Part shown: positions 1 through 7,935 of the stretch, in pieces
How positions within the stretch are numbered: the stretch's first letter is position 1
Layout: each line of letters begins with the position of its first letter
Notes under the pieces: model-generated
Told to the model about the DNA's origin: nothing
Databases searched by the model: none
The model's input: only the letters and a program-made list of their open reading frames with translations
Position numbers and translations under genes: made by a program
Source of the DNA: Achromobacter pestifer
GTDB lineage: Bacteria > Pseudomonadota > Gammaproteobacteria > Burkholderiales > Burkholderiaceae_B
Length of the DNA: 64,000 nt
Assembly (NCBI RefSeq): GCF_013267355.1
Contig: NZ_CP053985.1
Coordinates: 6,634,001-6,698,000 of the forward strand
Direction of reading: 5' to 3'

Positions 1-772
1 CCGGATTGCCGGCGCCGTTCAGCAAGCCCGTGGAACCGCGCACCACTTCGATCCGGTCGTACAGCGCGGTATCCAACCCCAGCGCATTGAAGTCCTTGTG
101 CGTGGGGACGCCGTCCACCTGCATGTTGGTGACTTCCATGCCGCGCGCGTACAAGCCCTTTTCGTTGTCATCGGCCGACCCCTTTTTCTTGAAGGTCAGG
201 CCCGGCGTGTTGACGATGGCGTCCTCCAACGTATTGAGCCCCTGGTCCGACAAGCGTTCGCGCGTCATCACCGATACCGATTGCGGCGTCTCGCGCAGCG
301 TCATCGGCAATTTGGTGGCGGTGGTGGACAGGCCCACGGTGTACGAGCCCGAACCTTCGCTGGGCGCGGGTTCGCGCGAGCCCAACACCTCCACGGGCGC
401 AAGCGTCTGCGCGCCGGCGATGCGCAGCCCGTAGTTGTTGCCGCCTTGGCTGACGGCTTCCAGTCCGGTGCCCGACAGCATGGCCGCCAGCCCCGCAGCG
501 ACGCCGTACGGTCCGTGCAGGCCGGCGCTTTGCTTGCCATGCGTCAGCTGGGCATCGAACGACAGCACCACGCCCGCCTGGGCGGCAAAGCGGCCGAGCG
601 CCAAGCCCAGGGGGCCGGCCGGCACCTCGTAGGAACGGACCGCATCGGCCGACGACGCGGCCTGCGCCCATGCGGGAGGCGCCGACGCCAATGCCATCGA
701 TGCGACAAAGACGGCGCCGGCGATGGGCGCCAGAGGACCTGGATGGCGATGGAAGGAGGTAGTGAAAGGCAT
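1..772 (-). CDS. TonB-dependent siderophore receptor with STN signalling domain (5' part only)
   Basis: The reading frame starts at ATG 772 and runs off the window at base 1, giving about 257 N-terminal residues. A signal peptide ends near Ala36-Ala38 (PAWAQA). Residues ~45-110 form an STN (secretin/TonB short N-terminal) domain, recognisable by SYEVPAGPL and GLAAMLSGTGLE. Residues ~145-257 are the plug domain (RETPQSVSVMTRE, DRIEVVRGSTGLLNGAGNP). Receptors of this FpvA/FecA-like type import ferric siderophores and signal through the STN domain to a FecR anti-sigma protein. The fecI and fecR homologues lie immediately upstream on the same strand, which fits that role. The ligand cannot be told from this part. 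Confidence 0.88.
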   Translation of the reverse strand, partial: MPFTTSFHRHPGPLAPIAGAVFVASMALASAPPAWAQAASSADAVRSYEVPAGPLGLALGRFAAQAGVVLSFDAQLTHGKQSAGLHGPYGVAAGLAAMLSGTGLEAVSQGGNNYGLRIAGAQTLAPVEVLGSREPAPSEGSGSYTVGLSTTATKLPMTLRETPQSVSVMTRERLSDQGLNTLEDAIVNTPGLTFKKKGSADDNEKGLYARGMEVTNMQVDGVPTHKDFNALGLDTALYDRIEVVRGSTGLLNGAGNP

Positions 773-796
773 AAGCTCAAGTTTTCCGTGACTCAA

Positions 797-824
797 ATCC
801 GACGTAATCCCTGCTAAGTCGGAT
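797..824. promoter_or_regulatory. Inverted repeat between fecR-like gene and receptor
   Basis: ATCCGAC (797-803) and GTCGGAT (818-824) form a perfect 7-bp inverted repeat with a 14-nt spacer, 25 nt upstream of the receptor start. On the minus strand it includes a CGTC, the -10-like motif of some iron-starvation sigma factors. It could be an operator, part of an ECF promoter or a hairpin. Function is not established. Confidence 0.4.
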
Positions 825-860
825 GAGCGCGGAAAAAGGACAATGCCAGGCAAAAATAAA

Positions 861-1823
861 TCAGCCGCGGGCGACGACCCGGGTGTAGTAGCGCGTAAAA
901 CGCGAAATACGCACGGGCAGCGCGCGCGCCACCGCGGCCAGGGCGCGGTCGGTGTCGTCGATCGGGAATGCGCCGGACACGCGCAGCGACGCGACCGCTA
1001 CGTCGCACCTGAGGCTGCCGGGACGATAGCGGTCCAGCTGCGCAATGAAGTCGCCCAAGCGCATGTCGTCCACGATCAGCAAACCGCGAGTCCATGCGTC
1101 GGGTTCGCCGGCGACAACGCCTGCATGACGGGCCGCCGATGTTTCCAGCAGGCCTTGTTCGCCTGCATTCAGCGTCAAGGGTTCCCCTCCCGCCGCGGGC
1201 TGCAGCACCACCGCATGCCGCAACACGGCGACTCGCGTCCATGCGTCCTGGCGGCTGACGGTGAAACGTGTGCCCAAGGGACGCACCGTGCCGTGCAAGG
1301 TGGTCACGCGCAAAGGCGGCAAGCCCTGGGCGGCGTGTTCGGTGTCGATCAGGATTTCGCCCGCATGAACGGTGATGTGGCGGCCATGGGCGTCCACCCT
1401 TACGTCCATCGCGCTTGCGCTGTCCAGCCACAGCTGAGTGCCGTCCGCCAGCAATACTTCGCGCCGTTCGCCCGTGCCCGTGCGGTAGTCGGCCAGGTAG
1501 CCCGCCACCATCTGCTCGACCGGCAGGGTGCGCCAGGCCAGCAAGCCGCCAGCGCCGAACAGCGCCGCCGCCCCGAGGCCGTTGCGCAGCGCGGCGCGCC
1601 GGCGTTCAAAGTGGCGGTCTGCGCGGTTCAGCGTATCGACGGCAAGTCGGGAGGGCGCCGCGCCCAGGGTGCCGCGCAGACGCTCCACGTGCGTCCAGAT
1701 GCGGGCATGTTCGGGATCGGCCGCCAGCCAGACGCCGTGCGCCGCCACATCGGCCGCGCTGACATCATCGGCGCATAGCCGCGCATACCATCGCGCCGCC
1801 GCGGCAATCGTCTTGTCCGCCAT
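861..1823 (-). CDS. FecR-type anti-sigma / sigma-regulator protein
   Basis: A 320-residue inner-membrane regulator that relays the receptor signal to the ECF sigma factor. The N-terminus (AARWYARLCADD, then LAADPEHARIWTHVERL) is the cytoplasmic sigma-binding DUF4880 region. One membrane segment follows at about residues 80-98 (LGAAALFGAGGLLAW), then a periplasmic FecR domain (VLLADGTQLWLDSASAM, VHAGEILIDTEHA) and a C-terminal DUF4974-like part. The frame stays open to 1859. ATG 1823 is chosen because it begins MADKTIAAAARW, has AGTAGGTG upstream and lies 5 nt past the sigma gene stop. Confidence 0.88.
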   Translation of the reverse strand: MADKTIAAAARWYARLCADDVSAADVAAHGVWLAADPEHARIWTHVERLRGTLGAAPSRLAVDTLNRADRHFERRRAALRNGLGAAALFGAGGLLAWRTLPVEQMVAGYLADYRTGTGERREVLLADGTQLWLDSASAMDVRVDAHGRHITVHAGEILIDTEHAAQGLPPLRVTTLHGTVRPLGTRFTVSRQDAWTRVAVLRHAVVLQPAAGGEPLTLNAGEQGLLETSAARHAGVVAGEPDAWTRGLLIVDDMRLGDFIAQLDRYRPGSLRCDVAVASLRVSGAFPIDDTDRALAAVARALPVRISRFTRYYTRVVARG

Positions 1824-1828
1824 CGCAC

Positions 1829-2356
1829 CTACTGCCGTTCCAAGGCGTAGACCAGGCAATGCTCGGTCGCGCGCGCCATGTACTTCTTCACCGAGCTGAC
1901 CGTCACGCCCAGCCTGGCCGCGATGTCCGCGTAGCTTGCGCCTTCAAGCTGCGACATCAGGAAGGCGCGCCGCACCTTGTCGCCCAAGCCATGCAGCATG
2001 GCGTCGATCTCGCGGATGGTTTCCAGCAGAATGGCTTGAGACTCGGGCGAGATCGCGTGGGCCTCGGGCTGCTGGGCCAGGGTTTCCAGCCAGGCGCGCT
2101 CCAGCACCTGGCGGCGGATGTGATCCACCAGCGTGCGTTGCGCAACCGTGGCGAGAAAACTGCGAGGCTGCCTTACGCCCTGCAACTGGGCCATGGACGC
2201 GGGCGACGCCAACAAGCGCAGAAACGTGTCTTGAGTCAGGTCGGCGGCTTCGGCGGGCACCTTCAAGCGCCGCAGCAGCCAACCGCGCAGCCAACCATGA
2301 TGATCACGGTAGAGGAAGCCAAGCTCGCGGTGCTCCAAGGATTGCTGGGACGACAT
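1829..2356 (-). CDS. FecI-type ECF RNA polymerase sigma factor
   Basis: A 175-residue ECF sigma factor of the iron-starvation class. Region 2 is at ~10-75 (FLYRDHHGWLRGWLLRRL, DLTQDTFLRLL) and region 4 at ~115-165, with the helix-turn-helix EGASYADIAARLGVTVSSVKKYMARA. It is the first gene of a sigma/anti-sigma/receptor series and would direct transcription of the receptor when the siderophore is bound. A Fur-like box lies 34 nt upstream, so iron-controlled expression is expected. Confidence 0.92.
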   Translation of the reverse strand: MSSQQSLEHRELGFLYRDHHGWLRGWLLRRLKVPAEAADLTQDTFLRLLASPASMAQLQGVRQPRSFLATVAQRTLVDHIRRQVLERAWLETLAQQPEAHAISPESQAILLETIREIDAMLHGLGDKVRRAFLMSQLEGASYADIAARLGVTVSSVKKYMARATEHCLVYALERQ

Positions 2357-2390
2357 GGCCTTAGCGACCGCTACCTGAATTTTTAAGAAT

Positions 2391-2409
2391 GGGAATTGTA
2401 ATCATTATT
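2391..2409 (-). promoter_or_regulatory. Fur box upstream of the fecI-like gene
   Basis: The 19 bases starting GGGAATTGTAATCATTATT match the classic Fur consensus at about 14 of 19 positions, with an intact TAATCATTAT core. It sits 34-53 nt upstream of the sigma-factor start, where bound Fur would block the promoter. Confidence 0.7.
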
Positions 2410-2472
2410 GATGGCGTAGAGCAATTTCGAGAATGGCATCGGCAATGCACGCCCCCCATGCTGAATCGCGTC

Positions 2473-3519
2473 TCAACGCCGCGCCCGTACCTGTCCTGGC
2501 GATACGCCGAACCGGCGCCGGAACGCCGTGGCGAAGTTGGCCGCGCTGCCATAGCCGGCGATGCAAGCCGCCTGCGCGACGCTGATGCCGTCGCGCTCCA
2601 GCGCCAGCCGCGCGCGCGACAGCCTGCCGTCGCGCAGGTACTGGGCCACCGTGGTGCCCCACATGGCGCGGAAATGCCGCTGCAGCGTGTTCACGCTGAC
2701 GCAGACGCGGGCAGCGATCTCCGCCAGAAGCAAGGCATCGGCGCCGCCCTGGTCGATCCATTCCCGCAAGGCGGCCATGCGGCGGCGGTCGCGCGGGCTG
2801 AGCGGCGCGGCTTCCTCGGCTGCCACGCCGTGCACATGCGTCAGCGCCTCCACCACGATGTCCAGCGCGCGCGACTTCTGGTACAGGCGCCACAAGGGCG
2901 GCGGCAGCACGGGCGGACGCAGCATCTGCCGGGCGGCGGCGACGGCCTGATCCGATGCCTTCCAAGTCTGCAAGGCCAGATGGCGCTGCGCGAAGGCGCG
3001 TAGCGCCAGTCCCTCTTCGCCAGGAAGATGCCGATCCAGCCACTGCGGCTGCAAGGTCAACATCACCGTGCGTTCGACATGGCCACGGCATGATTCGCGC
3101 AGGAAGGCATCCGGCTGCAGCACGGAAAGCATCACCCCCTGCACGCTCCCATCGGCGCCGGGCCCCAGGCTGAGCCGGTGTTGCCCCAGCGTCACGTTCA
3201 CGCGGCCGCCGACGACCAGGGCCAGATGCAGGCCGGGCCGCACCGTGGCCCGCATGCTTGCGCCTTGCAGATCGCGCGCGTCCAGCCGCCACAGCACCAT
3301 GCCTGGGTCCAGCTCGGTCAGGTCGGACCAGCCTTCCATGATGGTTTGGGCGCGTGCGGGGGCCGTGGCCGCCATGCCGTAATGGGCGATCCGGGGTACC
3401 GATGCCGCGACGGCTTCGGACCAGCGCTGGTCCCCGCCCATGCCGGATGCCGGGGGATTGGCGATGCCGCAAAGCATTGTGGTGCCGGCGCAAAACCCGG
3501 CGTGCGCTCCCGCTGACAT
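2473..3519 (-). CDS. bfeR: AraC-family regulator, BfeR-like
   Basis: A 348-residue regulator. The C-terminal ~100 residues carry two AraC helix-turn-helix motifs (LLLAEIAARVCVSVNTLQRHF and ISVAQAACIAGYGSAANFATAF, then RRRFGVSPGQVR). The N-terminal 230 residues are a divergent ligand-binding domain. It is divergent from a ferric-enterobactin receptor gene, the arrangement of Bordetella bfeR-bfeA, where BfeR activates bfeA in response to enterobactin. The symbol rests on family and position. ATG 3519 has no clear ribosome-binding site, and ATG 3477 is an alternative start. Confidence 0.8.
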   Translation of the reverse strand: MSAGAHAGFCAGTTMLCGIANPPASGMGGDQRWSEAVAASVPRIAHYGMAATAPARAQTIMEGWSDLTELDPGMVLWRLDARDLQGASMRATVRPGLHLALVVGGRVNVTLGQHRLSLGPGADGSVQGVMLSVLQPDAFLRESCRGHVERTVMLTLQPQWLDRHLPGEEGLALRAFAQRHLALQTWKASDQAVAAARQMLRPPVLPPPLWRLYQKSRALDIVVEALTHVHGVAAEEAAPLSPRDRRRMAALREWIDQGGADALLLAEIAARVCVSVNTLQRHFRAMWGTTVAQYLRDGRLSRARLALERDGISVAQAACIAGYGSAANFATAFRRRFGVSPGQVRARR

Positions 3520-3532
3520 AATTCTGAATGCA

Positions 3533-3551
3533 TTAAATAGAAATCGTTCTC
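3533..3551. promoter_or_regulatory. Fur-like box in the bfeR-bfeA intergenic region
   Basis: The 19 bases at 3533-3551, with core AAATCGTTCTC, match the Fur consensus at about 11 of 19 positions. They lie 14 nt upstream of the AraC gene and 111 nt upstream of the receptor gene, the only AT-rich stretch between them. Control of both directions is inferred. Confidence 0.5.
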
Positions 3552-3661
3552 AATTAAATCATGCGCATCCGGCTTTGGGTTGCGGATCAGCGGCGGACGT
3601 TGCGAAAACCCCACCCTGCCCGCCCAGTCCGTATGCCGCGCCGCCCGTGGAGTAGAACTTC

Positions 3662-5878
3662 GTGCTGTCCCTGTCCAACCAACGCCTGAACTACGCCGCC
3701 GCGGCGCTGTTCTGCGTGCTTTATGCCGCCGGCGCCTCCGCGCAGACATCCTCGACGCAGGATGATTCCCGCATCCAGCAGTTCCCTACCGTCCAGGTGC
3801 TCGGCACCGCCGAAGAGGAAGTCAAGGAAGCCCTGGGCGTCTCGGTGATCACGGCCGAGGAAATCGCCCGTCGTCCTCCCACCAACGACCTGTCGGACAT
3901 CATCCGCCGCGAGCCCGGGGTCAACCTGACCGGCAACAGCGCCAGCGGCTCGCGCGGCAACAACCGCCAGGTCGACATTCGCGGCATGGGGCCAGAAAAT
4001 ACCTTGATCCTGATCGACGGCAAACCCGCCACCTCCCGCAACGCCATCCGCTATGGCTGGAGCGGAGACCGCGACACCCGCGGCGACACCAACTGGGTGC
4101 CTGCCGAAGAAGTCGAGCGCATCGAAGTGCTGCGCGGGCCCGCCGCCGCGCGCTATGGCTCGGGCGCGATGGGCGGCGTGGTGAACATCATCACCAAGCG
4201 TCCCACCGACAAACTCAGCGGTTCGCTGACCTACTACCTGAACCAGCCCGAGAACAGCGACGAAGGCAACACCAACCGCGTCGGCATCCGCCTGAGCGGC
4301 CCGATCAGCGACACCCTCAGCTTCCGGCTCTACGGCAACTACAACAAGACCAACCCCGACGCCCGCAACATCAACGCCGGCCGCTCGCTGCTCAACGGCG
4401 ACGGCCTGGCGGAATCGGCCGGCCGCGAGGGCGTGATCAACCAGGACCTGAACACGGTCTTCTCCTGGCGCCCCGACAACCGCAACACGCTGGACCTGGA
4501 GGCCGCGTTCAGCCGCCAGGGCAACCTCTATGCCGGCGACACGATGCTGAACTCCACTTCGAAGTTCACCGACAGCCTGTACGGCAAGGAAACCAATGTG
4601 CTCTATCGGGAAAGCCTGAGCCTGACCCATCGCGGCACCTGGGACTGGGGCACCTCGCGCGCCTCGATGGGCTATGACTACACCCGCAACGCGCGCCAGA
4701 ACGAAGGTCTGGCCGGCAGCGGCGAAGGCAGCCCGATGGACCTGGGCTGGTCCACCTCACGCCTGAAAAACCTGCGGGCGGCGGGCGAGGTCAACGTCCC
4801 GTTCAAGCTCGGTTTCGAGCAGGTCGCGACCGTCGGCGTCGAATGGCTGCGCGAATCCCTGGACGATCCCGCCAGCCTGCGCCAGACCTACACGGGCGGC
4901 GTCATCGGCGGCGTGGCTTCCGGCAACCGCGATCCCAAGACCACGCAGAACAGCTATGCGCTGTTCGTCGAGGACAACATCGAGGCAGGAGAACGCACCA
5001 CCCTGACGCCGGGCGTGCGCTTCGACCATAACGAGAAGTTCGGCAACAACTGGAGTCCCAGCCTGAACGCCGCCTATAAGGTCACCGAAACCTTCAAGCT
5101 CAAGGGCGGCATCGCGCGGGCATACAAGGCGCCGAACCTGTATCAGTCGAATCCGAACTACCTGATGTACAGCCGCGGCTTCGGCTGCCTGGCGTCGCAG
5201 GCCAACCAGAACGGCTGCTATCTGGTGGGCAATGAAAACCTGTCGCCCGAAACCAGCGTCAACAAGGAAATCGGCTTCGAGTACGACCCCGGCAGCTGGC
5301 GCATGAGCGCGGCCTACTTCCGCAACGACTACAAGAACAAGATAGTGGCCGGCACGGATATCGCCTATCGCCTGACCAACGGCGCGCGCGTGCTGCAATG
5401 GAGCAACTCGGGCAAGGCCGTGGTCGAGGGACTGGAAGGCAATCTCTACATTCCGCTGGCGCCCAGCCTGGACTGGAACACCAACTTCACCTACATGATC
5501 CAGAGCGAAAGCAAGGACAACGGCCAACCCCTGAGCATCATCCCGAAGTACACGATCAACTCCACGCTGGACTGGTTCGCCACCGAAAAACTGTCGTTCC
5601 AGGCCAACCTGACCTACTACGGCAAGCAGGAAGCCCCGACCCTGAACCCGCGCCGCGGCGAAACCATCACGGGCCAGGGGCTGCAAAGCGTCAGCCCCTA
5701 CGCCCTGGTCGGATTGAGCACGGGCTACGAGGTCAACAAGAACCTGCGGTTCCGCGTCGGCGTCAGCAACCTGCTGGACAAGAAGCTCTACCGCGAAGGC
5801 AACGCGGGCGAAGCCGGAGCCGCCACCTACAACGAACCGGGCCGCGCCTATTACGCAACGATGACCGCGTCGTTCTAA
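3662..5878 (+). CDS. bfeA: Ferric enterobactin/catechol TonB-dependent outer-membrane receptor
   Basis: A 738-residue receptor. The start is GTG 3662 with GGAG about 9 nt upstream. The signal peptide ends at GASAQ (~residue 28). The plug at ~45-175 shows the FepA/PirA/BfeA features: GVSVITAEEIARRPP, IIRREPGVNLTG, VDIRGMGPENTLILIDGKP and RIEVLRGPAAARYGSGAMGG. The barrel follows and ends in the outer-membrane signature MTASF with a C-terminal Phe. It imports ferric enterobactin and related catecholates using TonB energy. Length matches the family (about 740-760). The divergent AraC gene and Fur-like box support the bfeA assignment. Confidence 0.9.
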   Translation: MLSLSNQRLNYAAAALFCVLYAAGASAQTSSTQDDSRIQQFPTVQVLGTAEEEVKEALGVSVITAEEIARRPPTNDLSDIIRREPGVNLTGNSASGSRGNNRQVDIRGMGPENTLILIDGKPATSRNAIRYGWSGDRDTRGDTNWVPAEEVERIEVLRGPAAARYGSGAMGGVVNIITKRPTDKLSGSLTYYLNQPENSDEGNTNRVGIRLSGPISDTLSFRLYGNYNKTNPDARNINAGRSLLNGDGLAESAGREGVINQDLNTVFSWRPDNRNTLDLEAAFSRQGNLYAGDTMLNSTSKFTDSLYGKETNVLYRESLSLTHRGTWDWGTSRASMGYDYTRNARQNEGLAGSGEGSPMDLGWSTSRLKNLRAAGEVNVPFKLGFEQVATVGVEWLRESLDDPASLRQTYTGGVIGGVASGNRDPKTTQNSYALFVEDNIEAGERTTLTPGVRFDHNEKFGNNWSPSLNAAYKVTETFKLKGGIARAYKAPNLYQSNPNYLMYSRGFGCLASQANQNGCYLVGNENLSPETSVNKEIGFEYDPGSWRMSAAYFRNDYKNKIVAGTDIAYRLTNGARVLQWSNSGKAVVEGLEGNLYIPLAPSLDWNTNFTYMIQSESKDNGQPLSIIPKYTINSTLDWFATEKLSFQANLTYYGKQEAPTLNPRRGETITGQGLQSVSPYALVGLSTGYEVNKNLRFRVGVSNLLDKKLYREGNAGEAGAATYNEPGRAYYATMTASF

Positions 5879-5938
5879 GGCGCGGAACCCGGCCGCGCGG
5901 CCTGGCCAGGCCAGGACGCGCAGGGTTCGCCGGCGGCC

Positions 5939-6490
5939 TCAATGGCCCGTCGAATCCCCTTCCCGGCTGGCTTCGAACAGGAACCAGGTGCGCCGTTCGG
6001 TCTCGTCGATCCAGTTCTCAATCAGGCTGGAGCTGGCGATGTCGCGGTGCTCGTCGGTGATGTTGTGCGCTTCGCGCAGCGCCGCGGCCAGGACCTTGTT
6101 GTCTTCCCGCAGCTCGGCCAGCATGTCCAGCGGCTGCACGTAATCCGCGTCGTTGTCCGAGATGCGCTGCGAACGCGCGATGTGGCCGATGGAGCGCAGC
6201 GTCGTGCCGCCGATCTTGCGGATGCGCTCGGCGAGCGGGTCCGTCATGGCGAACAACTGGTCGCCCTGCTCGTCCAGCAGCAGGTGGTAGTCGCGGAAAT
6301 GAGGGCCGCTGACATGCCAATGGAAGTTCTTGGTCTTCAGATACAGCGCGAACACGTCGGCCAGTATCTGGTTCAGCGCGGCGGAAATATCCCTGGTGGC
6401 GGCCGCCGCCAAGTCGGTCGGTGTAGCCAGCGGGCGCTTGCGCCGCTCTTTCAGGGTTTTGGTGGTCTTCTCATCCAGTTTCTTGGCCAT
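5939..6490 (-). CDS. dps: Dps-family DNA-binding ferritin-like protein
   Basis: A 183-residue Dps/miniferritin. The four-helix core runs from ~35 to 175 and carries the ferroxidase residues in NFHWHVSGPHFRDYHLLLDEQ plus a later acidic patch (DPLAERIRKIGG). The Lys/Arg-rich N-terminus (MAKKLDEKTTKTLKERRKRP) is typical of DNA-binding Dps proteins. It stores iron and protects DNA from peroxide. The frame opens at a TTG at 6499, but ATG 6490 has AGGAG 9 nt upstream and is preferred. It is convergent with the enterobactin receptor. Confidence 0.9.
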   Translation of the reverse strand: MAKKLDEKTTKTLKERRKRPLATPTDLAAAATRDISAALNQILADVFALYLKTKNFHWHVSGPHFRDYHLLLDEQGDQLFAMTDPLAERIRKIGGTTLRSIGHIARSQRISDNDADYVQPLDMLAELREDNKVLAAALREAHNITDEHRDIASSSLIENWIDETERRTWFLFEASREGDSTGH

Positions 6491-6715
6491 GGGTCGCAAC
6501 TCCTAGGAATGATGGTGAAAACGCACGCGCGGCGCCGCTTGTACGCGCCGCGACTCCGCTAGCGTAAATCCGCCCGCGCATTTTTGCCAATGTCCTGGGT
6601 CAAGGAGCCGCCTCTTCTTTGGCCATGCCCGGCATCAAGACGGCGCCTCTCCTGAAATCCGGCCCGGCTAGGAGTATGCTACGCCGCGTCAATTCAGCCG
6701 GATCCATTCATTGCT

Positions 6716-7903
6716 ATGCGCGGCAACCCCGACGCCAGGCAAGGCGCCATCGCCCTGCACGGGTTCTACTTCCTGTATTACGGGCTGCAGGGAGTCAGCA
6801 TCCCCTTCCTGCCCCTGTGGTTCGCCAGCCGCGGCCTGGACTCCGCCCTCATCGGCCTGATTGTCGCCACGTCCTTCCTGCCCAAGATCCTGTCCACGCC
6901 AGTCGTCGCCCACGTGGCCGACCAGACCGGCCGCGCGCATGCCCTGATCGCCGCGGCGCTGGCCGCGTCGCTGGTGCTGTTCGTCTGCTATCCCTTCAGC
7001 AGCACGCCCGCCTGGCTGCTGGCCATCACCCTGCTGCTCAACGCCGTCTTCCCGGCGGTGCTGCCGCTGATGGACCGCATGGCCATCGCGAGCGGCCGGG
7101 GCCAGGGAAATTCCTATACCGTCATGCGAGCCTGCGGCTCGTTGGGCTTCGCCGTCGTCACCGTGGCCGGCGGGTACCTGATCAAGACCTTCGACACCGA
7201 CTGGGTAATGTGGCTGTCGATCCTGCTCATCATCGCCTGTCTGGCCTGCGTGCGGCTGCTGCCCCAGGCGGCGCGCCCCGCCGCCGGCGAAGCGCCCGCG
7301 CCAACGGTGCGCCTGCCCATGCTCGAAGTCCTGCGCGACCGCCCCCTGCTGATGTGCATCGCTGCGGCCTCGCTGGTCCAGGCCAGCAACGGCTTTCTCT
7401 ATTCTTACTCCACGCTGTACTGGAGCGCCAGCGGCCTGTCGACCACGCTGATTTCCATGCTGTGGGTGGTGGGCGTCGCAAGCGAGGTCCTGTTCTTCTT
7501 CCTGGCGCCCCGCATTCTGGCCCGCACGGGCGCCCAATGGCTGATCCTGGCGTCCGCCGTCATGACCGCGATCCGCTGGGCGGGGCTGTCCGCCACCACG
7601 GATCCCGCGCTGATCGGTGGCTTGCAGCTGCTGCAGTGCTTCACCCTGGCAGGCAACAACGCCGCCATCATGTGGTACATCACGCGTCACGTGCCCGCCG
7701 CCATCAAGACCTCCGCCATTGCACTCTATGCCCTGCTGTCCGGCGGCGTCTTCATGTTCGCCAGCATCCAGCTGGGAGGCGCGCTGTACCGCAGCTATGC
7801 GCCAGGGGGATTCCTGGCGATGTCGCTGTGCTCCATTGGGGCGGTTCCCTTGGTGGTTTACGCGGAGAAGTTGCGCAGGAAGGCGGGAAGCCCGCGGGCC
7901 TAG
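6716..7903 (+). CDS. MFS transporter, HcaT / 3-phenylpropionate-permease-like
   Basis: A 395-residue membrane protein with about 12 hydrophobic segments. The opening GFYFLYYGLQGVSIPFLPLW and the loop DQTGRAHALI resemble the MFS_1-like HcaT/PPP group, which imports phenylpropionate-type acids or nucleosides. The C-terminus fits too (QLGGALYRSYAPGGFLAMSL). It stands alone between Dps and the secretion operon, so the context gives no substrate. ATG 6716 has no obvious ribosome-binding site. Confidence 0.78.
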   Translation: MRGNPDARQGAIALHGFYFLYYGLQGVSIPFLPLWFASRGLDSALIGLIVATSFLPKILSTPVVAHVADQTGRAHALIAAALAASLVLFVCYPFSSTPAWLLAITLLLNAVFPAVLPLMDRMAIASGRGQGNSYTVMRACGSLGFAVVTVAGGYLIKTFDTDWVMWLSILLIIACLACVRLLPQAARPAAGEAPAPTVRLPMLEVLRDRPLLMCIAAASLVQASNGFLYSYSTLYWSASGLSTTLISMLWVVGVASEVLFFFLAPRILARTGAQWLILASAVMTAIRWAGLSATTDPALIGGLQLLQCFTLAGNNAAIMWYITRHVPAAIKTSAIALYALLSGGVFMFASIQLGGALYRSYAPGGFLAMSLCSIGAVPLVVYAEKLRRKAGSPRA

Positions 7904-7935
7904 CCCCCGCCCAGGCGCAGAATCCTGGCCTCTTC

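Noticed and set aside
3587..4630. 347-codon minus-strand frame opposite the enterobactin receptor gene
   Set aside because: It is a Val/Ala/Gly-rich antisense shadow with no motif.
5899..5912. GGCCTGGCCAGGCC perfect palindrome between bfeA and dps
   Set aside because: It has no loop and no T-run, and is probably just GC-rich sequence between convergent genes.
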